The notes beneath the pieces are model-generated. The model did not search any database. It saw only the letters and a list, made by a program, of their open reading frames with translations, and was not told the DNA's origin. This document shows positions 23,618-36,400 of a DNA stretch of 64,000 bases, in pieces. This DNA comes from Glossina fuscipes (lineage: Eukaryota; Arthropoda; Insecta; Diptera; Glossinidae): assembly GCF_014805625.2 (NCBI RefSeq), contig NW_024003855.1, positions 310,001-374,000 on the forward strand, read 5' to 3'. Numbering within the stretch: the first letter of the stretch is position 1; each line of letters starts with the position of its first letter. The position numbers and the translations under genes were made by a program.

Positions 23618-26600
23618 AGTAGGGTAGTGATTGATTTATGTAAAAATTATTTCTAAATAGTTGTGACGTGCAAAATCGGGCATCCTTTATTTTGCTGCCC
23701 ACAATATAATGATTAACTGAATGTTATGATTTCAGTAGTGGTCAACCGAATTATGTAATTTAAATAGTAACATTATGTGATCTAATTTCATTTTATTATA
23801 TAAATATTACATAAATATCTCTACATCATTAGATGATTTAACTCCATTTAAGTCAAAAAATTATATATTATGTATATTATATATGTATACGTATATAATT
23901 AGTGCGCTACTGTTTGTAAATGTGTATATTTACTTTCTCTAGTATGGATCCTACTTATAACATACATAAACATGTATACCCATCCATCACAAATGTGCAC
24001 TTACACATATGCATATAAAACATAACTCCATGCTTAAACCACGTAGATTATCTGCGTTTGAAATAACAACTTGGTTGTAACATACAGGCGGTCTTTTAGT
24101 TGCATAAAGGATTAAATGGTACTTTTTATAGAATTGGTTGTCAAGTCAACAAGAGCGTAACCATCTCTACAGGAATAGTGGATCGATGAGCTGCAAAACA
24201 AGTTATAAAGCGGTTTGATTAATAGAGCAATCAATAATATTCAATTATTGCTATAGAATAAGCTTAGATAAGAATGACTATCCATCTAAACTAAATAACC
24301 TGTTTATCCACTACGGGTAAAACTACACCCGATCAGGTGTACCAGCAGTATTACGAAATTTTCCAACAGCCAATAACCCTGGCTAGCATAACATAAATAG
24401 CGCGGCAAATCAGCCATGCGAGGAAGTCGATCTTTAGCCTTTCGACCGCAAGGTACTAATCAATCTTGGATTAAGATCGCTCAGCTTCACTTCTAGTATA
24501 AGTGTTTTATTTTTGTAAATGGTTCAGGCTAATGAAAATAAAATTAGAAAACGACGGAGATAATTGTTGTGTGTGAGAGCAGTCGTCCGTACATTACGCG
24601 AATAACTTCGGTCTTTTAAAGAAATTCTTTTAAAGACATTTTTTTATTAGAAAGAAATAACATCTTTTGACATTAAAAGTGTGGTATAATTGCCGATCCT
24701 GCTGCAAAGAAAAAAGCCTTAGTTAAAAAACCATAAAATCAAAAACTGTCTTTCGAAGGAATAGAAGTGCGAATTGGCAAAACCCCTAACAAGGAGAGAG
24801 GAAACAAATTCCGTTCAGTGATACGCAATTGTGTAGTGAACGGTTCATGGAAGAAACTCTTCTAATTAGTGGTATACAAATCAGACAGTGAACCCGTACG
24901 TATGGGACAAAATTAATTCCAGAACAACGGTCTATGTATAAATTGCATATTGAAAACTGTAACATAAAAGAATCAAACAGGAAAAATTAAAAACCAGACA
25001 TTGTGTCATTGATCAAAATTGTTAAAAATTGTTAAATTGTCACAAACAAAAGAAAAAGGCTGAAAGCATCTAATTTTTTATTACTTATGCTGCCTAAAAA
25101 AATCGGGAAAACAAGCCGCATTATAAATATTGTCTATTTAATGGTGCCCAGTGTACATTATAACGTGTCCTTATAAATAAAATAAACTGTGCGAATAAAT
25201 CGTGAACAGTAATTTGAAGATAATTTTGAGACTGGTTTCAATATTAGAAGTTTATGAATAATTATCAATATTAACTCAGTGAATACGTATTAACATTGAA
25301 TGTGCGATTAACATTGAATAAACGCGAACATTGTGCGATCTTTTACAAAGAAATTTTTATTTGAATTACTTTTCTAGAGCTATGTGCGATTGAAAAATCC
25401 TATTGAAAAAATTTCTTCAATTAAAAACGTTCCACGCGCGTATTTCTATATCCCATGATTCCTTGTACGTTTAGGTGTAAAAAAAGAACGAAAAAAAACT
25501 TTATGCAAAATTAAAATTGACAATGGGCAACCGACCGTCAGTCGATTCGATTTCACTTTGAATTTATAGTAAACAGCCAAAATAAACTAAATTTTTTAAT
25601 TGACCATTGTCGAAATTTCCGCATAACAAGAAATTGTCAGATTTCACCGTGACAGTGGCAAATGGTTCAATTGTTAATATATATGGCAAGAAAACTGTTA
25701 AATATTAACTTAAGTTTTAACACAGTGGACCAATTAACGAAGATATCTTTTAATATCATAGTTGCTGAATGCAAAATTTACTTGCTAAATTTATTTTAAA
25801 TAAAAATCGACTTCTTAGAATTATTAAAAAAGTTTAACAGAATTTAACCGCAGAACCACATTATACAAAGCTGGTTAACTATACGACAATACATAAATTG
25901 AAGACTGAGGGTTTTTGTTAAAACGATTAGAACCTATCAAATATAAAATTGCCAGAACAGAGATCGAAATTTTAGTTAAATTTGGACAGCCTAGTTTTTT
26001 TATCGCTTCACCATTACATCTCGTATTCAAAAAGTAGTGGCGATCTTATGGAGATTTTAGACGACCGAATTATGCAACGGTTCCCTATCGGTATCTCTTG
26101 CCGCAAATTAATGACACATATTGGAACTTAAGAAACAAACGCATTTTCGCAAAGCTAGACTTGATCAAGGCGTGTTATCAGGTTCCGTTGGCTGAAGAGG
26201 ATATTTATGACAAAGTTGTAACGATGTCCACGAGCATGCTCGAAGTCATTACAATGCCTTTTGGGTTAAGGAATTCTGCGCAAATGCTCCAGAGATTTGT
26301 GAATGAAGTACTCAGGGATTTGGATTGTGTTTTTGTTTATATCGACGATATTCTAACGCTCAGTAAGCTAGAGAAAAAGCATTTAGAACATTTAAAATCG
26401 GTTCTCGATAGATTAAATAAATATGGTTTAAACATAAAACCTAATAAGTGTACTTTTTGAGTAACAAGTGTTGATTTCCTCGGTTCGAACAGTTCTAATC
26501 TTCAGCCTTCTCAAAATAAGGTAGCTGCCATTACACACTTTGAACATCTCAAATCAGTAAAACAAGCGCAGGAGTTTATGGGAATGATCAATTATTTTCA

Positions 26601-28452
26601 TAGATATACTTCTAGATTAGTCGAACTTACTTGTCCGATACATAATATAATTAATAAGGCCGTTAAATCTAAAAACAGAGTTCTTACATGGGATGAAAAA
26701 GCCAACGAATCATTTGAGCTTAGTGAAGAGACGTTTTCCTCCAAAGTTTTGCTCATTTTAACAATGAGGCAGAATTTTGGCAGCGTCTTGCAACAGTTCG
26801 TGAATGGGATTTCTGAACACTTATCCTTCTTTTCGAAGACACTTTCCCCATTCGAGACTAAATATAGTAGCTTGGATCTTGAATTGTTAGCTGTATATCT
26901 CGGTATGAAACATTTCCGAGCGACAGACAATTTACTGCCTTTACAGACCACAGACCTTTAGCTATGGCTTTACAATCTAAAACATGTAGAAGTTCGAGAC
27001 AAACTAGACACATGAAATGTATTTCGCAGTTTACTGATGACACTCACTACATACGCTAAGACTGCAATGTTGTGGTAGATACACTTTTAAGAGCATTTGA
27101 AATTCATGATTTTAATTGCCCGGACGTAAATTAAAAATGCTCTATAACGATCAAAAAACCGATAGTGAATTACAAAATGTATTGAATAGAAAATACAGTA
27201 ATTTAAAATTTCTTAAAATTTTTACGCCGAATTTTAGATTCTATATGCAAATTCTTGTAAATCTTTAAGACTACCTGGAGAGATTACGAAAAGTTATTTT
27301 CGAAAAAATCACCCAGATACTAGAACAACATTGCAACCCATTGCAAGTAGATATTTTTGGGCAGGTATGAGTAAGGAACTCAACACCTGGGCCTATCACT
27401 TGGACCATTGCCACCATCGACAGGTCGTCCTTATATTTTGATTACTATAGATCGTTATTCTCCTTGGCCTGAGCTATATGTTTTGAGAGATATTAACGCC
27501 AGTACGCTCGTGGAAACTTTTCCTTAATAACTATATTTCGGGTTTTGGTACTCCTCTTACAATAACTAGCGACCAGGAAACATAGTTTACGTCAAAAATT
27601 TTCGCGGAGTTGACACAGTTTTTGGGTAGTCACAAAATTACCACTTTCCCATATCATCTACAAGCTAGCGGTATGGTAGAATGTCTCCATCGACAATTTA
27701 AATCAACCATTACTGCTAGGGGTAATACGACCAGCTGATTCGAGGAAATTCTGATAATACTTTTGATTTTACGATCCATCTACAAGGATGATTTATCAGT
27801 CACACTAGCTGAAAAGTTATTCGGACAAATTCTACGTTTACCAGGCGAATTAGTAGTTTCAACCCGCAATTTCAATAGTCCAAACATCTTACCGCACCTT
27901 GAAGAACACTTTCGAAATGATCGGTCCGCTATTAGTCATCATGTCAACTACGAAACTAAAACTTATCTTCCAAAACAAGTAAAGGATTTTAAGTTGTTGT
28001 TTGTTCGCATTGTAAACATGAAAAGTCTACCACAGCCATATTACGGCCCTTTCAAAGTGATTTTAAAAGAGCTTTTAAAAGTCGGGATTGGCAATCCAGC
28101 TAAGACTCTTCCCATTGATCGTATAAAAACGGCTACAGTTAAGCAGCCAGCTACACGCAACACACTCAACCATGACAAACCAAAGAAACACGTCACCTTC
28201 AACCTGCTCGATATTTCATCTGGAGGGGTTGGTGGTAGTGTAGGGTGTCAGGTTATTACTTTATGTAAAAATTATTTTTAAGTAGTCTTAAGTTTCGTTT
28301 GATTCTTTTTGATTTTGTCAAAGAGACTTCACGTTTGTCAATTGACTGACTATCTTCCATTGTTGAATTTTGAGTCAAGGTTTTGGATACCAAAATAAAT
28401 ATTCTTCTTAAAGAAATTTTTTAATGTAATCTATGGATGTTAAAAGTGTAAT
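23618..28452 (+). mobile_element. Ty3/gypsy element G3 (CsRn1/Kabuki-like), decayed
   Basis: A plus-strand element with recognisable pol from about 25590 to 28281 and candidate LTRs on both sides. The 5' LTR start near 23618 and the 3' LTR start near 28237 share GTAGGGT and, about 20 bp on, TTTATGTAAAAATTATTT. The ends near 24690 and 28450 share TTAAAAGTGT after TTAAAGAAATT. If right, the 3' LTR has lost most of its interior (about 215 bp against about 1,070 bp). Between LTR and pol (24700-25590) a gag should lie, but I could not read one. Stops and internal deletions in pol show it is old. Confidence 0.65.
25640..28281 (+). pseudogene. pol: G3 pol: protease, RT, RNase H, integrase (broken)
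   Basis: The protease remnant near 25665 keeps TVANGSIINIYGKK. RT includes ATVPYRYLLPQI (about 26080), FAKLDLIKACYQVPLAEEDI, MPFGLRNSAQMLQRFVNEVL and the catalytic YIDD at 26338-26349, in a 120-codon open segment (26098-26460). A TGA then separates it from SVDFLG and the RNase H region (26578-26961), from which a block around the first catalytic Asp is missing. Integrase core is at 27430-27740 (RPYILITIDRYSPWPE, then ITSDQE; SGMVECLHRQFKSTI), and the C-terminal segment 27763-28281 has KDDLSVTLAEKLFGQILRLPGE, the conserved block of this clade. Multiple stops separate the segments. Confidence 0.8.
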
Positions 28453-29439
28453 ACGCGTATATAATTTGACTTCATATTTTTTTATGAATTTTCATAAAGA
28501 TAGTGATTTTCTTTAGTAAAGATTTGCATGTACAAATTTACATAGCTGTATATATATATATATATATTGAATTGAATTTTGTTTTACAAAGTCTATAGCA
28601 TCTCCGAACTGAAATCCGAGTGAAAAGAGACAAACGATTGACAGACAATAAGCTACATTTTTGCACTAACTATTTAAGAAATCACAAATCATTCGAATGA
28701 ATTTAAATGTAATCTTCATATAGAAACACCTACACGAGTGTAAATAAAAGCCTACATTTAACTGAAATAGGCGGCCGAATTCAATTTTTATGAGAAGAAA
28801 TTCATATAACAAATCAAAACTGCCCGGGTTCATCCTTACAGTTTCTTGAATTTCTCATGGTCGTACATACACATTTGCTCAAACATTGTCGCAAAAACTC
28901 CGTCAACATTACGTGTTTCAAAATCGTATATGTTTCCGTTTATTTTAATTTTTATCTAAGAAATCTTCTTTACCACTGATCAATAAGCACTGTTCACTTT
29001 TGTTCACTTTTATTCTAACTCCCCTATCGTTATTTTTTTTATAAATTTGTTGTTTATGTTTACGTTGATTTTTTAATTTTCAGTCCTACAATAAAACCAT
29101 TTGGTTTTGTTTACATTTTCCTGTACATTTTTTTCCTGTAAAATTTCCTGCACGACCCGAAAACACGAGACGAAAATGAAGCCTAATTGTGTCAGCCTAT
29201 TTATTGTCAACTTTACTCGACGGGAAATATCAGACTAGCGGAGAAATCCACAGTTCTTGCCAAACAAGTCCACACCCAGAAACTCACCAATAGAAATATT
29301 ACCACAACCAAAAATCTATTTTCGTCTGCACCTAGTGCACAATCAACTATGCCCACCAAAGGTTTTAATCAACGCGTTCTGCTATACCAAGCGCCATGAG
29401 ATATTTAATGGAGAAATTATCAAAAGAAGAAAATCTTAT
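28453..29439. other. Non-coding stretch between G3 and G4
   Basis: It contains a short TA run (28549-28567). A 70-codon frame at 29187-29399 (+) is Thr/Lys-rich and may be decayed gag of G4, but I cannot support this by motif. Confidence 0.35.
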
Positions 29440-31010
29440 AATTGAGAGAACGACAGAGAATATTTAAGCATATTCGAAGAAGCGTTGTGGGTGTAATTGT
29501 GACCCAAGACGGAGAAGCCAGATCTTTTGTCAAAATCAAGATAGACGCCGTAGTAATGTTGGCATTCCTAGATACAAGGGGTAACAAAGGTTACAGTGGA
29601 GTTGGAGCAACAACATTTTTAAAAGAACCTCAGCACGAAGTCATCAAATTAAAAGATCAGCAAATCAAAACTGCTAATGGGAATGGACGCCTGGAAGGAA
29701 ATGTACTTTACATAAAGTCTCTAATTGTTCGCGGATAACCACAATACGATCGCATGTTAGATTGAGAAGTAATTGAAGAGAGCAATGATAGTTTGAGTTC
29801 ACCAGTTGCTTTGGTAGGAAAGGACACTATGTATCGTCTGTGATTAAATGGTCGTAATGTTAATGAACTTATAAAAGATGCTTATCTGTTACCGCATATT
29901 GAAGCAAATTTTCCTTTTATTCATACTAGATTTTCCGAACCATTTTTATATTCAATTCAATTGGCGTAGGAGGAGTATTGTTTCAAAAATATAAGGGTGA
30001 AAATGCAAGATCTATTGCTGATATATGTGCTAAGATAAATAAAGCACAGAAAATTACACTGTTAAAGAACTAGAATGTTATGCACCCAAACTGAATGTAG
30101 AAAAGTTCGCACCATACAGTGAAATCTTACCATTAACGGTCATTACAGATCATTCTAGCTTAAAGTGGCTTATGTCATAGAAAGGTTTATCTGTAAGGAT
30201 AGCTGGATGGAATTTCAAATTACAAGTCTTTGATATTTATATTGACAACCGTTTATGTAGTCAAAATGTTGTGCTTGATACATTTTCTCGCATGGGCGTA
30301 GATGAAATAAATGTAATTAAAGCCTCGCAATGCTTTCCTTCGGAAGATTATACACAATTGAAACGATCTATCTCTGTATATAAATAGTTTTGGACACGTT
30401 TTCGAACCGGACGTGAAATTCTCGACGGTAATAAATGAGTATTAAAACTTGGACATCCTTTAGTATCAGCGGTCTATTGTTCACCGTCAGCAGGACATGG
30501 AGGTATGCTCAAAGCACTACAGATACTTAAAGAGATATTATTGGGCAGGAATGACGTCTAACGTAAAATCTGACGTTAAAAAAACTATGTTCTGCAGTAA
30601 AACTGGCAACCATTAATTGGGTGATAGCAGGTAACAGCGTTTAAACGTAGATTTTATGAGATCATATCCTAGAACAAGGGATGGAAATACTTGCATCTTT
30701 GTTTGTTTAGACCATTTTTCCAAAGTTTTTATATTGAAACCAATGCGAACGGCCAGTGCTACCGGAGTAACCAAATGGTGAGAACAAGAAATTTCTCATG
30801 TTTTTGGAGACGATATATCGAGACAGCGACAAACAATTTATCTCAGTAGCCTGCCAAATCTCCGCACGGAAACATGACGTACATCGGCTTATTGCAAATG
30901 AAACGGTCACATGTCAACAAAACCAAAAATCTTGGGATATTCATCTTATTGAATAATGAGAAGGTTAAATGCTACTAAAATTCTGACTTCAACGGTAATT
31001 TTGTGCCGGA
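29440..31010 (+). mobile_element. Decayed Ty3/gypsy element G4
   Basis: Protease-like segment with VKIKIDAVVMLAFLDTRGNK (about 29535-29590), in which the DTG position reads D-T-R. RT start: SSPVALVGKDT and KDAYLLPHIE (29795-29905). Most of RT is then lost, and RNase H follows with GVGGVLFQKYKGE and VITDHSSLKWLMS (29965-30175), then RIAGWNFKLQVFDI. An integrase segment is RYYWAGMTSNVKSDV (about 30535) and SYPRTRDGNTCIFVCLDHFS (30660-30720), where the D of the core is followed by HFSK as in gypsy integrases. Stops and frameshifts are frequent. No LTRs were recognised. Confidence 0.72.
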
Positions 31011-31744
31011 AAAGACGCAATTAATAAGAGGCGAAATAGACTTACAAAAGCTTATGAAAAGGGTTAACGGACATATAACAACCATACTAGACACACGCAG
31101 CTTAAGGAAGGACAGATAGTTTACAATATAAGGTTCAAAGTTAAGATCCTAAAAAATTATTTCTTTATTCTGGACAGACAAAGACGAACTCTAATATGAT
31201 TTGTTAGTATTCCAGCAATATATTTGATGAGGCGGAGATCAAAGGGCTTTAGTCCTCACAATATACAATGGTGCTGGGGTGAGCTCAACGGCTCCAGATT
31301 TTGTTTTACAAGAATTTTTCTTACGATTTCATATCATTTATTTGTTTCATAATTTCAAACACGAATTCTATGGGAATCCTCGAATTCAAATGATCGTTTA
31401 TTTTGCTTCCATTTCTATATCTTAAGGCAATTTTTAGACTTCAACTTTAAATTTTCATTGCATTTGATTAGTAAATAAGTGAAGATAAGGTTTTCTTTTC
31501 TACTTCAAATATAAATTAATGCCTTGATTTAAAGACCTATTGCCACCATCATTGTAACCGCACCAGCCAAACTACAACGTCCACTCTTCCACTCACCCCT
31601 CGACTAATTCACTTTCTCTCACTTACACTAGCACTGGCAAACTTAACTAAACTTCGGCTTAAGCTAATTACTCTCAACTTCTTCTGATTTCTCTTTACTC
31701 TAATTTCTCTTTTCTTAATCCTAACTCAGGCTCAGGTGGGGCGG
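31011..31744. other. Unassigned stretch right of G4
   Basis: No coding sequence recognised. The right part (31555-31744) is pyrimidine-rich on the plus strand and could be the downstream part of an LTR or leader read on the minus strand together with the block at 31745-31830. Confidence 0.35.
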
Positions 31745-31830
31745 GTGCTCCTCCGCGCCGATAGGTACGTCGGCGACGGGACCGTTCGGCTACCACTGTC
31801 TTAAATAGCTGACAGTGAGCCCCATCTAAC
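31745..31830 (-). promoter_or_regulatory. Promoter-like block with two stem-loops
   Basis: A locally GC-rich segment. CGCCGA (31757-31762) can pair with TCGGCG (31771-31776), and CACTGTC with GACAGTG about ten bases apart (31795-31818). On the minus strand, CTATTTAAG in the second loop resembles a TATA element. It could be the promoter of an LTR or of the Gln-rich region's transcript. I did not find a matching second LTR. Confidence 0.35.
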
Positions 31831-31899
31831 TATAGATTTCCTTCAATTCATGATATTTCATGGCCTGATAGACGTGTGTGTTCGATAACGAAAAGTCTT

Positions 31900-32449
31900 T
31901 GCGTAGACGCCTTGTTTGTTGTTGCGGTTGAGTTCGTCGTTGCCGATAGGATTGCCTAGCTTGTTGCATTTTTGTTGTTGAGTCAGAATATACTGCGCGG
32001 TGACATTGGGATTTGATGTTTAACGCTACTGAGTATGTGTTTGTTGTATAATCTGCGTCAGTCGAGTTTGTAGTTGCTGGCTGGGCTGCTGATTAGGGGA
32101 AGTAACACTTTCTACAGAAGCCTCTAAATCAGCAAAATCAGTTGGCATGCGTTTAAATGATCTGATCTTCAAGGGTAGTAGCTGTGGCAAGGGAACCAGT
32201 ACAATCTTCGTTCGTGAGATTATCCGAAATCTTACAAATTTTAGCTTTCACTCCCGATTCATTGCTATCAACAGACAACTCATCGTTGGTATCAACCGAT
32301 AAAGCCATTTTCAAAGTAAACGTATCTTCTTCCCTTTCTTCACCCAAATTATGACTTTTAGCATGATGGTTTTGATTTAAGTCATCCGCATCCATCCCTT
32401 TATATTCGGGAGAATATTTCGGATCCGCTATAAGACATTCTTTGATCAT
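31900..32449 (-). pseudogene. Unrecognised Gln-rich coding-like segment
   Basis: The minus strand has an open frame of 98 codons (32449-32153), acidic and Asn/Ser/Thr-rich. After a stop, another frame continues with PTDFADLEASVESV and a Gln-rich stretch (SPNQQPSQQLQTRLTQIIQQ, about 32040-32150), then more Gln/Asn-rich sequence in shifted frames to about 31900. Composition is like disordered regions of nuclear host proteins rather than a retroelement core, but gag cannot be excluded. It abuts the truncated end of LINE-A copy C at about 32510. Confidence 0.3.
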
Positions 32450-32509
32450 ATTATTATTTAATGTTTTGCGTCATTGGCCTTGGGTTGCATCAGGGCTTTA
32501 CATGCACTA

Positions 32510-34500
32510 CCTGTACAGTTTGCTGATAAATCAAAATTGGCAGTTGAAAAGTTCTGTCGGAAGTATTCCGCAAAGAGATTTGAGGTTTAAAATCATCCGA
32601 GGACTCGGAGCCATTAAAAGACTATTCCGAGGGATTTATGGAGATTTTTCTTTTGGAATTAACGAACTTAAAAAGTATTTAGGATTAGCAAACAAAGAGG
32701 ATTTAACAAACTTAAGGTATCTGCAATAGTATTGGCGGTTGAGCGAATTAAATTTATACCTTGCCATTGAGTAAGCGAAATAGTCGAAAGAAGAACCATT
32801 TTTCGAAAATTTTTTGAAAAGCTTGTTTTTCCTATTCTTTTAATATTTAATTGTTTAATTAAACCACGGTGTCACTTGCTTCGAAGACGGGATAGCTTGA
32901 TCGGAAAGGATGCAGAAATAGCTTCATTTAATATATTATAGAACGACGACAGTGCTTAATGTTACTGATAGCTTTATCAATACTTCCCACTGAGAAATCA
33001 AGCACAATATGAGAAAGATGTGATTTTAGCATCGAAACATTGATTTTATGGAAATCATAAAATTTACTTGAAAAAGTTGAATTTGGAACGTTACATAAGT
33101 TCAACGAACCATCATGCTTGCAATGAAAGGAAATAGAAAATACTGCATGATAAGGATACTCAGGTAAACTAAACGGAAGACAACGATTAACGTAAATCTC
33201 AGGAAAATTGGCAAAGCAAAGATCAAGCAATCTACCGTTGCAATTAGGGGTACCATTGTATTGCACTACTATGATCCAATAATTCATTAAAGAACACAAG
33301 GGCTCTACCAGATGTTGAGGTAAGAATCAAACAGCTAGAACTATCACTGTAACACCAAATGACTTGAGGCAAATTGAAGTCACCCAACGCAATGACTATA
33401 TCGGTAAGTTTAGATTGCTTGGCCACTTCACAAGTGAGGGCGGCCTGTTGCTTATATACAGAGATATCCGAATTTAGGGGAATATTGGAGCAGGTCATAT
33501 ATAAGTGTTTATTAGTAAATTTCACTCGAACGGCAATAAATTCAACGTCGAGAGTAGTTGGAAATTCAAGTGAATAGGAGGGAACTGCCGAAGACATGGC
33601 AATTAAAACACCACCACCATTGCGATGCAATCGATCGTTTCTGAAAACTTGAAACGAATTATGGAAAAGTTCCGAAGAATGTAGATCCGTCTTTAACCAT
33701 GTTTCGTTGAAGACCAGACAAAAAACTCCGTGCTCACTGAATTTAGGAAGGTAGAACGCATTTTTGAATTTAGGCCCCTAACATTTTGATAAATGAGAGA
33801 TAGTGGGCCTGAAGAAACAATTAGTTTTTTGAAGGGGACAGGACTATTGCCTTGATATTACGGGGACGATCTCGAGGGATAAATTTCTTAATTAAGGATC
33901 CAACCGGCCACAATTGTTTATTTAACATCAAGCCCATATTTGCAGTGGGAACTAGAATTTTAGAAGATGACATAGCTACTAACTACTGCTACTACTACCA
34001 ACACGCTTTAAATTGACAGAAGGGACTTTCGCTGCCAGATAACTTTTTATGTTATCAACAGATGTATCTGGTGCCAGTCTTGACAGAAATATTTCCTTTC
34101 TGGAAGGAACTGCCTTCAAGCATATGTCATCTGTACTAGGAGCAGCAGGGTTCACGGACGGGGAGTTATGAGTTGGAGAAAATATAGAAGAGATAACCAC
34201 ACTTGCACGACCAGCTTGTGCGACGTGCTCAGTTTGGCGACCAGCGTTTACACTCGAACAGCCAGCAGAAGGGGAGGACGATTTAATGTAATCGTTATTA
34301 ATTTTAGGCGATGACGCCTGAGAAGATTGAGTGACATCAATGGGAGGAGATACGCTTGCTACTTCAGCATAGCTCAAGCCAGAAGGACTTACCGCTTTTT
34401 TTGTAACTTTTATATTCAGCCGTAGCAGAAACGCTAACATTCTTTGTAGACTTTAAGGAATCGCTAACTTCCACCGACGAAACGGATTTAGGAGAATTCA
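32510..34500 (-). mobile_element. LINE-A copy C: ORF1, endonuclease, start of RT
   Basis: The most informative 5' copy. ORF1 remnants lie at 34490-33860: a Ser/Pro-rich linker (SPSGLSYAEVASVSPP) followed by VPSRKEIFLSRLAPDTSVD. The endonuclease spans about 33790-32940, with GGGVLIAMSSAVPS, LTDIVIALGDFNLPQVIW (the GDFN motif of APE-type nucleases) and LLDLCFANFPEIYVNRC. The N-terminal region of RT follows to 32510, aligning with 6226-6500 of copy A. RT catalytic sequence and 3' end are missing, so the 3' side was lost after insertion. A frame change near 33245 breaks the endonuclease. Confidence 0.85.
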
Positions 34501-35948
34501 GATGATAGGTTAATATACATATATACATTAAAAATATCAGTTTTGTGCTGGTTTCATGAAGGCAAACGGAAAGGTTTGAAATAATGTGCCTTAATAATCG
34601 CCCATGTTCCTGAATTTACACCTAAAAAAAATTAATTATCTTCATGTGATCAGCTTGATTATGTATTAAATTCACAATCTTTATAACGTACCACAAGAAA
34701 GCACCTATCGAGAATATGCATTGCTCAAGCACAAAATCGTATGTAAACCGTTCACATCACGGTTGCTTAATCAAATGGTATTGTTACCCTTTGTGAGAGA
34801 ATCCCAAAGACTTTATCTATTGCCAGAAAAACCGCAACGATAAGTACTCCAGCCGGGCCCCAAATCTTTTCCAACCTATTGCCATTAATTGCCCTGTCCA
34901 AAACTTCGAAATGTCAAATTCAATAGTGTGTCAACACTTTGGTTAAACGAATGTAACCTGCTGCCATAAAGAAAACAAAATATCTATACCCGGTCATTGT
35001 ATTTAAGAAAAGGTAGAACAAACTGATATATAAATGGCAAACAAGATTGTAAAAAATATCATCATGAAGAGAAGAAACATAGCAACCAAAAGAAAACTCA
35101 TAATCATAAACCATAATTGCAAAGTGCATAAAAATTCCGTCAACCACTATAACCAGGCGAGCACTCACGTATTTGAAAGTTAGTTCATGTTTTCGTTTTT
35201 TCGCAACTTTAGGATCGCATAAGCAAAAGAACTCACATTTTGCGTTACTATTTCTTGTTTAGAGTTGCATTTATAAGAGAAAGTAACTCAACGTTGCAGA
35301 CAATATACATTCCAAGCAAAATTGTCTACTAACAAACAGCTGAACCATAACAAAGTATTTAAAAAAACAGCTTGTTAACAAACCAAAACAAAACAGAAAA
35401 TTATTGACCACAAAAGTTAAAATTAGTCGCGGAAACAAAAATTGTGAAAAAGAAAATTTTGTTCCTTAAAAATTTTGCAGTATTTCTTTAGTACACGTAT
35501 AATCACTATTCCTTATTGCTATAGCTCATTTAAGCTCAGCAAACTGATAAAAAACTCTGAATTTGCAAAAGGTAAATAATATATTAAATATAATAAAATG
35601 CTAATATTAATTAATAATCGTTTATGAAAGAGGATCAAACTTCGTGGAAGAAAATTGTTATGGCTCGTGATGCTTCCAATCTCCTTATACTATCCATAAA
35701 AATGTAAAACAAGTAAGGAATAATACAGCGTCAACACACTTCTACTACACATTTTTTATTATTCTTATTTCATTAAACTCATTTCACTATTTCATATACA
35801 TATTAATTTTATAAATAAATGTACGTATATATTAAGTCTACAAATAATACACATACAAAAGTATTAAAATATTAAATTCAAAGCTTGTTAGCGTAAAGAA
35901 TTAAAATGATCTTCTTGTAGATTAAATCAGAGTAGAAACATACAGCAT
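34501..35948. other. Non-coding stretch with one hydrophobic open frame
   Basis: A minus-strand frame, open from about 35264 to 34920, encodes an aromatic-rich hydrophobic segment. I see no family motif and its likely start is not an ATG, so I do not call it a gene. The rest is AT-rich. Confidence 0.35.
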
Positions 35949-36400
35949 TTAGCTAACATTCTCCTCATCATCCTCAAACTCACTTGGGGTATGGCAAAAG
36001 AGGAAATCAACTTTTTCCTTTTTCAACCACAGTACATTGGGATTGAGCGCGCTAACGTACCCGGTTTTCCTTTCAATTATTGAGTTTTCTCACTTAATAA
36101 TTGATTTTGCCCCCTTAATAATTGTGGGACGGCTTCTTGGAATCGTCTTTCATGATCGCGGCTCAAATGGTGCCTCCCTTCATTTTCTAGCTGAATCTAA
36201 CAAAAAGAAAGTGCATTTTAAGCATTTTGAAAAATCACATGAATCCTACATTAAAAGTTTACTCACTGCGCTACTACACTGGTAAAGGGAAATTGCATTA
36301 TCTTACTATCATAAGATTTTAGCGGATCGTCAAATTTCATTGCCCTTCTTCGGGGTAATCTGGAATGCGGCAGCTTACTCAATTATTCCTTTGGAAGGGG
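35949..36400 (-). pseudogene. Unrecognised gene fragment with a 70-bp intron
   Basis: The minus strand reads as exon-like sequence from about 36400 to 36267 (RAMKFDDPLKSYDSKIMQFP in an open frame). A GTGAGT donor (36266) and a CTTTTTGTTAG acceptor (36197) delimit a 70-bp intron, the usual size in flies. The next exon begins at 36196 and encodes the charged, helical IQLENEGRHHLSRDHERRFQ and QEAVPQLLRGQNQLLSEKT, then stops. A second frame resumes immediately with TGYVSALNPNVLWLKKEK and the acidic end FEDDEENVS, with TAA at 35949-35951. The exon phases and the late frame switch do not agree, so this is either a pseudogene or contains assembly errors. Product not recognised. Confidence 0.45.

Noticed and set aside
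34920..35264. Hydrophobic minus-strand frame resembling a membrane protein
   Set aside because: No ATG near the start, no family pattern, and aromatic richness is expected in AT-rich random sequence.
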